The position numbers and the translations under genes were made by a program. From positions 496,001-560,000 of the forward strand of contig CAVPFB010000006.1 in the NCBI GenBank assembly GCA_963703665.1: a stretch of DNA of 64,000 nt. The letters run 5' to 3'. The stretch is from AP-15 sp963703665. GTDB lineage: Bacteria > Pseudomonadota > Alphaproteobacteria > ATCC43930 > CGMCC-115725. The notes beneath the pieces are model-generated. The model was not told the DNA's origin and did no database searches. It worked only from the letters and a program-made list of their open reading frames with translations. Positions within the stretch are counted from its first letter, which is position 1; each line of letters opens with the position of its first letter. Positions 9,556 to 18,578 of this stretch are shown here, piece by piece.

Positions 9556-10314
9556 TCATGGCTTGGGGGTGTCGGGAAAGGTGATGTGGACATGCCCTTG
9601 CTTGGGTTTTTCGGGCTGCTTCGCCGCCGCGATCTCGGCGTCGCGGTGCTGGCGGGAGACGCTGCGCAATTCGGCGTAGTAGTCGAGCGAGTTGCGCTCG
9701 AGCTCGTCCAGATCCTTCAGGTGGCGCGCCCGCGTGTCGACCACGTCGGCGCTGCCGGCGGCGACGCCGGCATAGGTCGCCGGCGCCCCTCCGACATAAG
9801 TCAGCGGGTTCAGCGCGAGGTCGACCACGGTTCCGATCGCGTCGCGCGGATTTGATGGACCGAGCAGCGGCAGCTCGACAAAGGGCCCCGCACCGATCCC
9901 CCAAAGAGCGAGCGTCTCGCCGAAATCGGCGCTGTGCGGCGGCAGGCCCCATTTCTTGGCGATGTCGAAGACGCCGGCGGCCCCGACCGTGCTGTTGACG
10001 GCGAGTTGCCCGACCGATTGCCCGGCCTGCGCCAGGTGGCCCTGCAGCAGGTCGTTGACCACGTTCGCCGGCTCCTTGAGGTTTTGCACGACATTGCGAA
10101 CTCCCTGCCGGACCGCTGCCGGGACATGGTCGACATAGGCCTGCGCCACCGGCCGGACGACCGCGTGATCGGCGGCGACGTTGGCCTTGAAGATGGCGCG
10201 GTTGACCGGCTCGGCCGGATCGTTGTCGGCATCGGCGGCGCTTGGTCCCGCAGCGCAGCCGCAGCATCCGAGGAGGATGACGATGGCGGCGGCGGTCGCG
10301 CCCCGCTCGGCCAT
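9556..10314 (-). CDS. mlaA: MlaA/VacJ-family outer-membrane lipoprotein
   Basis: 252 residues from ATG 10314. A signal peptide ends in a lipobox (IVILLG followed by Cys17). The MlaA domain then shows DPAEPVNRAIFKAN near 32, VRNVVQNLKEPANVVNDLLQ near 70, and WGLPPHSADFGETLALWGIG near 122. MlaA removes phospholipids from the outer leaflet of the outer membrane and passes them to the Mla chain. Other Mla genes are not in the window. An upstream in-frame ATG at 10419 would prepend a peptide encoded by a tandem repeat, and I think the shorter start is real because it places the signal peptide at the N-terminus. Confidence 0.9.
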   Translation of the reverse strand: MAERGATAAAIVILLGCCGCAAGPSAADADNDPAEPVNRAIFKANVAADHAVVRPVAQAYVDHVPAAVRQGVRNVVQNLKEPANVVNDLLQGHLAQAGQSVGQLAVNSTVGAAGVFDIAKKWGLPPHSADFGETLALWGIGAGPFVELPLLGPSNPRDAIGTVVDLALNPLTYVGGAPATYAGVAAGSADVVDTRARHLKDLDELERNSLDYYAELRSVSRQHRDAEIAAAKQPEKPKQGHVHITFPDTPKP

Positions 10315-10331
10315 CAGCCGAATTTGCCGCC

Positions 10332-10402
10332 GCCCGGCCTTGGCGTGCGATTGAAGCCCGGCCTCGCCGCGCGATTGAAGCCCGGCCTTGCGCGATTGAA
10401 GC
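10332..10402. repeat. Short tandem repeats upstream of mlaA
   Basis: Two identical copies of GCGATTGAAGCCCGGCCT (10347-10364 and 10371-10388) and a partial third (10392-10402) lie just upstream of the mlaA start. They may be recombination-prone or a binding-site array; nothing shows which. Confidence 0.7.
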
Positions 10403-10419
10403 ACTGTCACCCGCTCCAT

Positions 10420-11139
10420 CGATCCCCTTGCCCCAAACCCGCACGACGCTCGCGGCCTTTTCGGGGACAGCGAGCGGGCGGATTAGGGTTTTTTATTGAC
10501 CGCCGTCACGGCGGGACGACAGCCTCGCGCCGAGACTGATGCCCGCGTTGCGGTGGAAAGCACGAATGCCGATGCCGATCAAGTCGATCGTTCTGATCCT
10601 CGCGCTGTTCGCCTAGGCGTGCCGAACAGCCGCCTGCAGCCGACGGGACCTGGAAGATGAGCTGAGCCCGGCCAGCCCGTTCCCCTCCCTCCAAGGCACC
10701 TGACCAAAGCACTTGATCGGCTGATATCCAGCCTCGCGCGCGGCGCCCTCTACCGAATTGGGAGGCCACTGCGCGATCGGTTCGAGCGCCGCAGCCGCTG
10801 GCGACCGACGCCGGTTCGGCTGACGCCGCAGCCGATGGTCACACGGGGCCGGGAATAAATCTCGTTCGCTTTTTGGCGCTGACCGGCTATCTTCTCGGCC
10901 GGGGACATTTCGAAGTGATCGCTCTGAGACGTTTCGGCGCGGCGAATCGCGGGATGTATGCCCTGGCGCCCGTCCACCGGGCGCCGCCAGCCTGATGGTG
11001 CCGGTGATCGCCGCGGTTTTCATATCGCCGCGCCTTCATGGTGCATCTCTTCGACGCGTTGCCGTGGGCTGGCCGCAGCCGGCGACCCGGCCCCCGGTGT
11101 GAATCTTCCCGGAACCATCTCGAAACGGGTGTCCGACCC
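10420..11139. other. Gap without a supported gene
   Basis: No recognisable gene. One short entericidin-like frame (10566-10616, MPMPIKSIVLILALFA) runs into a TAG exactly where a lipobox cysteine would be expected (next codons give ACRTAAC), so it may be a broken small lipoprotein. The rest shows no coding signature. Confidence 0.4.
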
Positions 11140-11814
11140 ATGTTCAGCCGCAAGCGAAGCGAGACAGAGGATCGTAAAATGGCAGATGCGTCCGACGATC
11201 TGGGCATTCCGATGAAGCCGGCCCGACCGGCCGGGCCGCCGGCCGCGGCCCCGGTCAGGCCGCCGGCGATGCCGCCGCGCGCGCATGATTTGGCCCGTCC
11301 TGGCGATCCGGTCCGGTCGGGCGACGCGACGCGGTCTGGCGATTTCGCCCGCCCCGGCGACCCGCCCCGTCCCGGCGACGGGCTGCGCCGTCCGGTCGAT
11401 CTGACCAACCAGCTCAGATCCGACGGCGAAATGCGCCGGCTCAGCGTCGGCCGCGAAATCACCCTCTCGGGCGAGATCAACTCCTGCGACAAGCTGTTCG
11501 TCGAGGGCAGCGTCGAGGCCAATCTGACCAACTGCCGCGACGTCGACATCGCCGAGACCGGGCTGTTCAAGGGTTCCGCCTCGATCGAGGACGCCGAGGT
11601 GCGCGGCCGCTTCGAGGGCAATCTGACGGTCCGCAAGCGCCTGTTGATAAAGGCCACCGGGCGGGTCTCGGGAACGATCCGCTACGGTCAGATCGAGATC
11701 GAGTGCGGCGGCCAGATTTCCGGCGACGTCCAGGCGCAGCCGGCAGGCGAAGCCGGCGAGCTCGCGCCGGGCGCGGTCATGGCGGACGCAGCGACCGCCT
11801 GCGCCGCGGGCTGA
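11140..11814 (+). CDS. Bactofilin (polymer-forming cytoskeletal protein)
   Basis: 224 residues from ATG 11140. The first 85 are disordered and rich in proline, arginine and an RPGDPxRxGD-like repeat. Residues 100-205 are a DUF583/bactofilin beta-helix: LSVGREITLSGEINSCDKLF, then regularly spaced short strands ending GGQISGDVQA. Bactofilins self-assemble without nucleotide into filaments that localise cell-wall or stalk enzymes at the membrane. No partner peptidase is adjacent. The last 38 bases overlap the convergent nth gene. Confidence 0.9.
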   Translation: MFSRKRSETEDRKMADASDDLGIPMKPARPAGPPAAAPVRPPAMPPRAHDLARPGDPVRSGDATRSGDFARPGDPPRPGDGLRRPVDLTNQLRSDGEMRRLSVGREITLSGEINSCDKLFVEGSVEANLTNCRDVDIAETGLFKGSASIEDAEVRGRFEGNLTVRKRLLIKATGRVSGTIRYGQIEIECGGQISGDVQAQPAGEAGELAPGAVMADAATACAAG

Positions 11815-12568
11815 CCGCGCTCTTCGCCGCCGCGCCGCCGCCTCGCGGCCGATCCGCCGCCGAATTGGCCGGTGTCTCCGCAGCGCCCGGCGGCGCCGCT
11901 TCCGCCCGGGCCGCGATCAGCTCGGCCGGGCCGGTCTTGGCCTCGTAGTGGCACAGATCGGCGACGACGCAGACGGGGCAATCGGGGCGGCGCGCCTTGC
12001 ATACATAACGCCCGTGCAGGATCAGCCAGTGATGTGCATAAGAGCGGAACTCGCGCGGGGTGCGTTTTTCTAGCGCCATCTCAACCTGCAGCGGGGTCTT
12101 GCCCGAGGCAAGGCCGGTGCGGTTGGCAACCCGAAAGATGTGCGTGTCGACGGCGATCGTCGGCTCGCCAAAGGCGACGTTCAGCACCACGCTCGCGGTC
12201 TTGCGCCCGACCCCCGGCAGCGCTTCGAGGGCCTGGCGCTCGCGCGGCACCGCGCCGCCATGACGCTCGACCAGGATTCGGCTCAGCGCGATCACGTTTC
12301 TCGCCTTGGTGCGATAGAGCCCGATCGTGCGGATCAGCTCGGTCACCCGCTCCTCGCCCAGCGCCAGCATCGTGGCCGGAGTGTCGGCCAGCGCGAACAG
12401 CGCCGGGGTGGCCTTGTTGACCCCGGCATCGGTCGCCTGCGCCGACAGCACGACTGCGATGAGCAGGGTGAACGGGTTGATGAATTCGAGCTCGGTCTGC
12501 GGGATCGGCCGGGTCTCGGCCAGCCGCCGATAGAATTCCCGGACCTCGCGTTTTGTCATCGGGCGCAT
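11777..12568 (-). CDS. nth: Endonuclease III
   Basis: 263 residues. Bifunctional DNA glycosylase/AP lyase for oxidised pyrimidines in base-excision repair. The helix-hairpin-helix LPGVGRKTA carries catalytic Lys123, and Asp141 is in VDTHIFRV. The [4Fe-4S] cysteines C190-X6-C197-X2-C200-X5-C206 are all present. A C-terminal basic, alanine/proline-rich extension of about 45 residues goes beyond the usual length and overlaps the bactofilin 3' end on the other strand. Start at ATG 12568; an ATG three codons later is equally possible. Confidence 0.95.
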   Translation of the reverse strand: MRPMTKREVREFYRRLAETRPIPQTELEFINPFTLLIAVVLSAQATDAGVNKATPALFALADTPATMLALGEERVTELIRTIGLYRTKARNVIALSRILVERHGGAVPRERQALEALPGVGRKTASVVLNVAFGEPTIAVDTHIFRVANRTGLASGKTPLQVEMALEKRTPREFRSYAHHWLILHGRYVCKARRPDCPVCVVADLCHYEAKTGPAELIAARAEAAPPGAAETPANSAADRPRGGGAAAKSAVSPRRRRSLRPP

Positions 12569-12670
12569 CGCGCGCCAATGTAAGGGTGTCGGTCGCGGCC
12601 GGCAAACGGCGATCCGCGCTCGCCAGATTTACGCAACCGGCGCCCGGCCTTAGTGTGTCTGGCTGTAACT

Positions 12671-13208
12671 ATGGGAAGCCTTGGATATGGCGATCCTTTG
12701 ACGGCGGCCGGCGATTTCTTTTTCGAGCGCGTGCTGCTGCCGCATCGCAGCCTGCCGCCGCGCGGCTTTCACCTTTTAATGGCGGCTCTCGGGCTGGTCA
12801 GCCTCGGCTATGGCATCCTGTTCGTGTCGATCGGCGCGTGGCCGGTTTTCGGTTTTTTCGGTCTCGACGTCGCCCTCGTCTATGTCGCGTTTCGCTTGAA
12901 CTACCGCAGCGCCCGCCGCAGCGAGACCTTGCGGCTGGCCGGGGATGCCTTCACCGTCGAGCGGGTCGGTGTGCGCGGCGAGCGGCGGGTCTGGCGGTTT
13001 CAGCCGTTCTGGCTGCGCGTCATCCTCGAGGAACGCTCCGATGAGTTCGAACCGCCTCTACGTCGCCTCGCACGGCCGCAGTCTGGCGATCGGCGAGTTT
13101 CTGCCGCCGCCGGCGCGCCGCGAGCTCGCGGCGACGATCCGCGAGGCGCTGAGACACTGGCGCAATTCGTTCGCCCCGCCGCTGGCGGTCGATCGGGCCA
13201 CCGAATAA
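12671..13208 (+). CDS. DUF2244 membrane protein (frameshifted near 13040)
   Basis: About 178 residues after repair. Two membrane helices (FHLLMAALGLVSLGYGILF and WPVFGFFGLDVALVYVAF) are followed by a soluble beta-rich part with LRLAGDAFTVERV and the DUF2244 end SNRLYVASHGRSLAIGEFLP. The frame changes near 13040 (ERSDE to SSNRLY) and is restored by dropping one base. The family lies next to nth and dapB in many alphaproteobacteria, as here; its function is not known to me. GTG 12653 is an alternative start. Confidence 0.8.
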
Positions 13209-13242
13209 CCCATGCGACCGCGGTTGATCCGACCGCGGCCGG

Positions 13243-14049
13243 TTACAGGCCCAGCACTTCCTTGAGCCCATAGAGCCCCGGCGGCCGCCCTGCGACCCAG
13301 CGTGCCGCGCGCACCGCACCCTTGGCGAAGACCCCCCGGTTGGTCGTGCGGTGGATGAATTCGAGGCGTTCGCCGTTCGCCGCGAAGATCACGTGATGGT
13401 CGCCCACCGCGTCGCCGCCGCGCAGTGCGGCAAAGCCGATGTCGCCGCTCTGGCGCGGGCCGGTGATGCCGTCGCGGGCGCGCTGCTCGACCTCGTCGAG
13501 CGCCACCTCGCGGCCGGCCGCCGCGGCGCGGCCGAGCGCCAGCGCGGTGCCCGAGGGCGCGTCGACCTTGGCGCGGTGGTGCATTTCGAGGATCTCGATG
13601 TCCCAATCGGGACCGAGCCGCCGCGCCGCTTCTTCGACGACGCTGAGCAGCACGTTGACCCCGAGGCTCATATTGGGCGCCCAGACGATCGGGATGTCGC
13701 GCGCCGCCTGGCGCACCATGTCGCCCTGCTGCGGCGAAAGACCGGTGGTGCCGATCACCATCGCCTTGCCGAGGCCGGCGGCGAGCGCGGCGTGCTCGGC
13801 GGTGGCGCCGGGCGAGGTGAATTCGAGCACCACGTCGCTGTCGCGGATCAGCTTGTCGACCGTCTCGCCGACCGGGATGCCGATCCGCCCGATCGCGGCG
13901 AGCTCGCCGATGTCCTGGTTGACATAGCTGCTGCCGGGGGCCTCGCTGCCGCCGGCGACGGTGCAGCCCTCGGTCGCGGCGATCTCGGCGACCAGCATCC
14001 TGCCCATCCGGCCGCCGCAGCCGACGACCCCCATCTTGATCTTGGCCAT
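13243..14049 (-). CDS. dapB: 4-hydroxy-tetrahydrodipicolinate reductase
   Basis: 268 residues, full length. NAD(P)H-dependent reduction of hydroxy-tetrahydrodipicolinate in the lysine/meso-diaminopimelate pathway. The nucleotide motif GVVGCGGRMGR is at residues 7-17, VIGTTGL near 98, and the catalytic EMHHRAKVDAPSGTA with His157/158 and Lys161. The C-terminus ends GLYGLKEVLGL as is usual. The start ATG 14049 is preceded by GGCGGAGC. Confidence 0.96.
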   Translation of the reverse strand: MAKIKMGVVGCGGRMGRMLVAEIAATEGCTVAGGSEAPGSSYVNQDIGELAAIGRIGIPVGETVDKLIRDSDVVLEFTSPGATAEHAALAAGLGKAMVIGTTGLSPQQGDMVRQAARDIPIVWAPNMSLGVNVLLSVVEEAARRLGPDWDIEILEMHHRAKVDAPSGTALALGRAAAAGREVALDEVEQRARDGITGPRQSGDIGFAALRGGDAVGDHHVIFAANGERLEFIHRTTNRGVFAKGAVRAARWVAGRPPGLYGLKEVLGL

Positions 14050-14282
14050 GCTCCGCCTCCCGCGTTAACGAACTCGGAACGGTTACCGATCGCCCGGCAA
14101 AAGACAAGCGCCGGCCATGCGGGCAACGCTCAAGGACCCGTCGGCGCCAGTGTCCGCAATCTTGGAGAGAGGAATGTCGCGGCTGCCCTCTGCGGGCGTG
14201 GGTTCGGCTTCGGGGGCGAAAGCGGTTGCCGGTCGCCGGCCGCCGAGCGATTGTTCGGCTTCGAGGGTCCGAAGGAGGTCAG

Positions 14283-15230
14283 ATGAGCCAACAGGAATTC
14301 GGCTTCGCTCCCGATTGCGACGTGCCGATCCCCTACATGCAGCGGGTCGGTGACTATTACCAGGCGCTCGGCTACGGCCCGCGCTACCGTTGGGCGCATT
14401 ATTCCGAGGCGCCGTTCCACCCGTTGACAAAGCCGCTCGCCGCCTGCCGCGTCGCGCTGGTCACCACGGCGGCGCCCTATCAGGAGGGGAAGGGCGACCA
14501 GGGGCCGGGCGCGCCCTACAACGCCGCCGCCAAGTTCTACCAGGTCTATTCCGGCGATACCGCAACCGACCACGATCTGCGGATTTCACACGTCGCCTAT
14601 GACCGGGCGCATACCAGCGCCGAGGACAGCAACACATGGTTTCCCCTGGGGCAATTGCGGCGGGTCGCCGAGCTGGGCGGGATCGGCGAACTGGCGCCGC
14701 GCTTCCACGGCATTCCGACCGACCGCAGCCAGCGGGCGACGCTCGACCGCGACTGCCCGGAGCTCGTGGCGCGGTGCCGCGCCGACCGGGTCGACGCCGC
14801 GGTCCTCGTCGCCAATTGACCGGTGTGTCACCAGACCGTGAGCCTGGCCGCCCGGCATTTGGAGGAGCACGGCGTCGCCACGGTGGTGATGGGCTGTGCC
14901 AAGGACATCGTCGAATATTGCGCCGTGCCGCGCTTTCTGTTCAGCGACTTTCCGCTCGGCAACGCGGCGGGGCGGCCGAACGACCCGGCCTCGCAGGCCT
15001 TCACCCTCGATCTGGCGCTGCGCCTTCTGGCGGCCGCACCGGCGGCGCGGACCACCGTGCAGTCGCCGCTGCGCTGGCATGACGATCCCGCGTGGAAGCT
15101 CGACTACTGCAATATCGAGCGCCTGTCGGCCTCGGAGATCCAGCGCCGGCGCCAGGATTTCGACCGGCAAAAGGAGCTCGCCCAGATCGTGCGCGATGGG
15201 CCGGCACCCGCTCGGCGACCGAAGGATTGA
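14283..15230 (+). CDS. GrdB/PrdB-superfamily reductase, candidate selenoprotein with in-frame UGA
   Basis: 315 residues if the TGA at 14817-14819 is read as residue 179. Both sides are in the same frame and both match one family: glycine/sarcosine/betaine or proline reductase 'selenoprotein B'-like proteins. Before the UGA are YMQRVGDYYQALGYGPRY, LVTTAAPYQEGKGDQGPGAP and RFHGIPTDRSQRATLD. After it are VCHQTVSLAARHLEEHG, VVMGCAKDIVEY and FLFSDFPLGNAAGRPNDP. The motif is Sec-Pro-Val-Cys, a UxxC redox pair; cysteine homologues are expected to have CPVC. The start ATG 14283 has a strong GGAGGT. The reductive substrate is unknown. The reading depends on Sec insertion machinery elsewhere in the genome. 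Confidence 0.8.
14820..14855 (+). promoter_or_regulatory. Possible SECIS-like stem-loop after the UGA
   Basis: Immediately 3' of the UGA, CCGG (14820-14823) can pair with CCGG (14852-14855). Inside this, CCAG (14831-14834) pairs with CTGG (14844-14847), leaving a nine-base apical loop ACCGTGAGC. The spacing from UGA to loop (about 15 bases) is at the short edge of what bacterial SECIS elements use, and the loop has a G only at position four. This is suggestive, not decisive. Confidence 0.3.
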
Positions 15231-15446
15231 GTGCGGTAGCACGGGAGCGCCGCCAGTCATTCGAATATTCGACGGCACAGTTTGTCGAGCTCCCAGTCTT
15301 CGTCGCGATCTACACCGCCGGCCGCGCATCGGAACGCAATCGGTCGGGCGTCGTTGGTGGCGATACCTGTTTCGATAATTTCTTTTGGACAGGAAAGGGC
15401 AGGGCTGTATGCTCGCGGCACCGCTCCGGCCATTGGGGGGAGAATC

Positions 15447-16176
15447 ATGACCGAGGGCAACATCGTTTTCCAGACACGCCGGGGTTCGTGCCGGGCCGCG
15501 GCGTTCGTCGCGATCGTCGCTCTGCTCGCTGTCGTCGCTGCCTGCGCCCCGGCTCTGGCGGCGGCGCCGATGCAGCTGACCTACAAGGTGACGCATTCGG
15601 TGTTCGGCGATATCGGGACCTACATCAACACGGTCGAGCCGACGAAATCCGGGACCACCGTGCTGACCCGGGCGCATTTCCAGGTCAAGATGTTGGGGGT
15701 GCAGCTCTATAGCGAGGACGCCGAGCGGACCGAGCGTTGGCAAGGCAACCGGCTCATCTCGTTTCAGGGCGTCACCAGCAAGGGCAGCCAATCGACCACG
15801 GTAAGAGGCGCGGCCGAGGGCAGCGGCTTTGTGATCTCCTCGCCTCAGGGCACGATCACCGCGCCGGCGACGGTGCGGCCGGCCAACCCGTGGTCCGCCA
15901 ACTTTATCGAACTCGCATACGATGATGCGGCCCGATTCCGGCCAGTTGGAACGCGTCAGCGTCAGCGGCGGCCAGGAAACCGTGGTCACGATCGACGGCA
16001 CCCCGGTTCGCGCCCAGAAATACGAGGTCGACGGCGCCACCCGCTACACCGTCTGGCTCGACAGTGAGGGGGTGCCGGTCATGTTCGTCGTCGACGACAA
16101 CAGCGGCAAGGTCACCTTTACGCTGGCCCGCTGCCTCGGCTGCGGCCCGCCCGCGTCCCAGCTCGGGATGCGGTAG
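15447..16176 (+). CDS. Secreted DUF3108/DUF6134-like protein (frameshifted near 15915)
   Basis: About 242 residues after repair. A signal sequence (RRGSCRAAAFVAIVALLAVV) ends near AACAPALAAA, followed by a beta-rich domain beginning MQLTYKVTHSVFGDIGTYIN. It continues through RAHFQVKMLGVQLYSED and, after the frame change at about 15915, MMRPDSGQLERVSVSGG to VWLDSEGVPVMFVVDD. The pattern matches periplasmic proteins of the DUF3108/DUF6134 type, of unknown role. Dropping one base near 15915 joins the halves. Confidence 0.7.
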
Positions 16177-16191
16177 CCGCCTCGGCTCGCG

Positions 16192-16962
16192 TTGGACGGC
16201 GCCGCTGCGCCAGCGGGCCAGGCGCCCGGCGCGGCGGCTGATGCCGTGCGTTTCCTCCCGGCCGGCGACCGCGCGCTGGTGGTGGAGTTCGGCGACCGCG
16301 TCGATCGTGCCCTGAACGCCGAGGTATTGCGCCTCGACGGCGTGTTGCGGGCCGCGCGGCCGAGGGGCGTCCTCGAAACCGTGCCGACCTTTCGCTCGCT
16401 GATGGTCCATTACGATCCGTCGGCAACCTCGCGCGCCGATCTCGAAGGTGCGATTGCCCGGCTCCTCGACAACCGGCCCGGCCGGCATGCCGATGCCCGG
16501 CGGTGGCGCATCCCGGTCTGCTACGAGGGCGCGTTCGCCCCCGATCTCGACGCGGTGTCGCGTCTGACCGGGCTCGCCCCGGCCGAGATCGTCGCCTTGC
16601 ACCATGCCGTCAGCTATCACGTCTACATGCTGGGGTTTCTGCCCGGCTTTCCCTATCTGGGCGACCTGGCCCAGCCGCTCAGATTGCCGCGGCGGCCCGA
16701 CCCGCGCCTGCGGGTCCCGGCCGGCTCGATTTCGATCGCGACCTCGCTGACCGCGATCTACCCCTATGAAAGCCCGGGCGGCTGGCACCTGATCGGGGCG
16801 ACGCCGATCCGATTGTTCGACGCCGCCCGCACGCCGCCGGCCCTGCTGGCGCCAGGCGACGCGGTCCGGTTCGAGCCGATCGGCGCCGACCATTTCGCCG
16901 CGATCGGCCATGCCGTCGAAACCGGCGATTACCACCCCGAAAGCGAGCCGATCGCCGAGTAA
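16192..16962 (+). CDS. pxpB: 5-oxoprolinase subunit PxpB
   Basis: 256 residues from TTG 16192; GTG 16246 would begin at VRFLPAGDRALVVEFG and may be the true start. Family marks are LPGFPYLGDL, PRRPDPRLRVPAGSI, YPYESPGGWHLIG and LLAPGDAVRFEPI. With PxpA and PxpC it hydrolyses 5-oxoproline to glutamate using ATP; PxpB is the kinase-like subunit. The downstream gene is pxpC, but no pxpA (LamB/YcsF family) occurs in the window. Confidence 0.9.
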   Translation: MDGAAAPAGQAPGAAADAVRFLPAGDRALVVEFGDRVDRALNAEVLRLDGVLRAARPRGVLETVPTFRSLMVHYDPSATSRADLEGAIARLLDNRPGRHADARRWRIPVCYEGAFAPDLDAVSRLTGLAPAEIVALHHAVSYHVYMLGFLPGFPYLGDLAQPLRLPRRPDPRLRVPAGSISIATSLTAIYPYESPGGWHLIGATPIRLFDAARTPPALLAPGDAVRFEPIGADHFAAIGHAVETGDYHPESEPIAE

Positions 16963-16989
16963 CCGCCGGACCAACGATGATGCTGCCCT

Positions 16990-18045
16990 ATGGACAAAAT
17001 TCCTTCACAGATTCCGACCCCCGGGCTGAGGGTGCTGGCGCCGGGCCTCCACACCACGGTGCAGGACCTCGGCCGGACCGGCTGGCAGAGGGTCGGCGTG
17101 CCGGTCTCGGGGGCGCTCGATGGCGTCTCGCTGCGGCTCGGCAACGCGCTGGTCGGCAACCCGCCGGGCATGGCGGCGCTCGAAATCCTCTACCGCGGGG
17201 CAAACCTCGAAATCGCCGCCGACACCGCCCGGGTCGCGGTCGCCGGGTTCGGCGCGAGCCTCTCGCTCGCCGACCCGCCGCGAACCGCGCCGGCCTGGCA
17301 GAGCGTCACCTTGGCGCGCGGCGCGGTGTTTCAGATCGTCCTCGGCCCGGAGTTGGTCTGCGCCTACCTGGCCGTCGAGGGCGGCATCGCCGTCCCGCCG
17401 GTGCTCGGCAGCGCCTCGACCTATGTGCGCGCCGGGCTCGGCGGCTTCGAGGGCCGCGCATTGCGGGCGGGCGACCTGGTGCCGCTGGCGATCGAACGCG
17501 CATCGCAGCGAGCCGAGCAGCACATGCCGCGGCCGCCTGCCGCCGCCGACGGCCAGCCGATCCGCGTCGTGCCCGGGCCGCAGCAGGAATATTTCACCGA
17601 CGATGCGCTGGCGGCATTGCTGACCGCCGAATTCCGCGTCTCGAACCATGCCGATCGCATGGGCATGCGGCTCGACGGCCCGTTGCTGCGCTATCGCCGC
17701 GGCTGGGACATCGTCTCCGACGCGATCGCCACCGGCGCGATCCAGGTGCCGGGCTCGGGCCAGCCGATCGTGCTGTTGGCCGACCACCAGACGACCGGCG
17801 GCTACCCGAAGATCGCGACGGTCATCTCCGCCGACCTCCCGCTCGTCGCCCGCCGCCGCCCCGGCGCCTCGCTGCGCTTCGCCGCGGTCACCATCGAACA
17901 AGCCGAGCAGCTTGCCCGCGACGCCGAACAGCGCCTCACCGCCCTGATCGCCTCGATCGAGCCGGCGCCCTCGCAGACCGGCCTCGACCTCGCCACCCTC
18001 TACGCCGGCAACCTGATCAGCGGCGTCGTCAGCGCCCGCGAGTGA
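16990..18045 (+). CDS. pxpC: 5-oxoprolinase subunit PxpC
   Basis: 351 residues. Belongs to the biotin-dependent carboxyltransferase-like family and partners PxpB in ATP-driven 5-oxoprolinase. Visible motifs are VLAPGLHTTVQDLGRTGWQR at the start, GVPVSGALD, NHADRMGMRLDGP near 220, and VLLADHQTTGGYPKIATV near 262. It begins 27 bases after pxpB, so the two should be co-transcribed. Confidence 0.93.
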   Translation: MDKIPSQIPTPGLRVLAPGLHTTVQDLGRTGWQRVGVPVSGALDGVSLRLGNALVGNPPGMAALEILYRGANLEIAADTARVAVAGFGASLSLADPPRTAPAWQSVTLARGAVFQIVLGPELVCAYLAVEGGIAVPPVLGSASTYVRAGLGGFEGRALRAGDLVPLAIERASQRAEQHMPRPPAAADGQPIRVVPGPQQEYFTDDALAALLTAEFRVSNHADRMGMRLDGPLLRYRRGWDIVSDAIATGAIQVPGSGQPIVLLADHQTTGGYPKIATVISADLPLVARRRPGASLRFAAVTIEQAEQLARDAEQRLTALIASIEPAPSQTGLDLATLYAGNLISGVVSARE

Positions 18046-18578
18046 CGCAAAAGGCCTCGCATCCACAGAGGCGAGCCGCGCCTTTCACATCCGACCCAAG
18101 GCTGCCATGGCCGGACTTGCTGCGTAGTTCGCACGCGAGGCCGCTCGCACGGCGGCTATCGGCCCTGTCTCTCCGCGTTTGCGAGAGGTAAGAATTGGGC
18201 GACGCCGGGTCAACGCCAAAATGCGCAATTTTCGCGTTTCCAAAACATTTTCTGACGAGATTTTTGTGGCATCGTGCCACATTTTAAGCTTGAATAAATT
18301 GTCGTCAGCGACACATTATCCCGTCGCCCACCCTATGGAGGATGGGCTTACCTAGCATTGGAGGACTCCTCATGGCATACCAAATCGTGACCGTCTCACA
18401 CTTCCGGCCCTGGCGTTGCCACGTAGCCAGCGTCGCACTCGCTGCCTGACGCGGCTCACAGATTTTCTGGCGCGGCTCCCCGTGTTCGGGAGACCTCGCC
18501 AACCTGCTCCCTCTGAGCGCCCTTCGCAGGAACCGGGCGCACGAGCGCGATGCAGATTTTAGAAAGGGAGAACATGCG
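18046..18578. other. Intergenic region with a candidate 25-codon ORF
   Basis: No standard gene. An ATG at 18372 opens a 25-residue frame (MAYQIVTVSHFRPWRCHVAS...) ending at 18449. It has a good GGAGGA seven to twelve bases upstream. It might be a leader peptide for the downstream ribbon-helix-helix gene or chance. The segment near 18200-18310 is A+T-rich and promoter-like in composition. Confidence 0.35.

Noticed and set aside
9356..10444. Minus-strand frame of 362 codons overlapping mlaA
   Set aside because: Different frame from mlaA, no motif, arginine-rich shadow composition.
14817..14819. The TGA as a sequencing indel or simple gene break
   Set aside because: Both sides are in the same frame and match one family, and the stop falls at the expected first redox cysteine. 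The indels seen elsewhere shift the frame.
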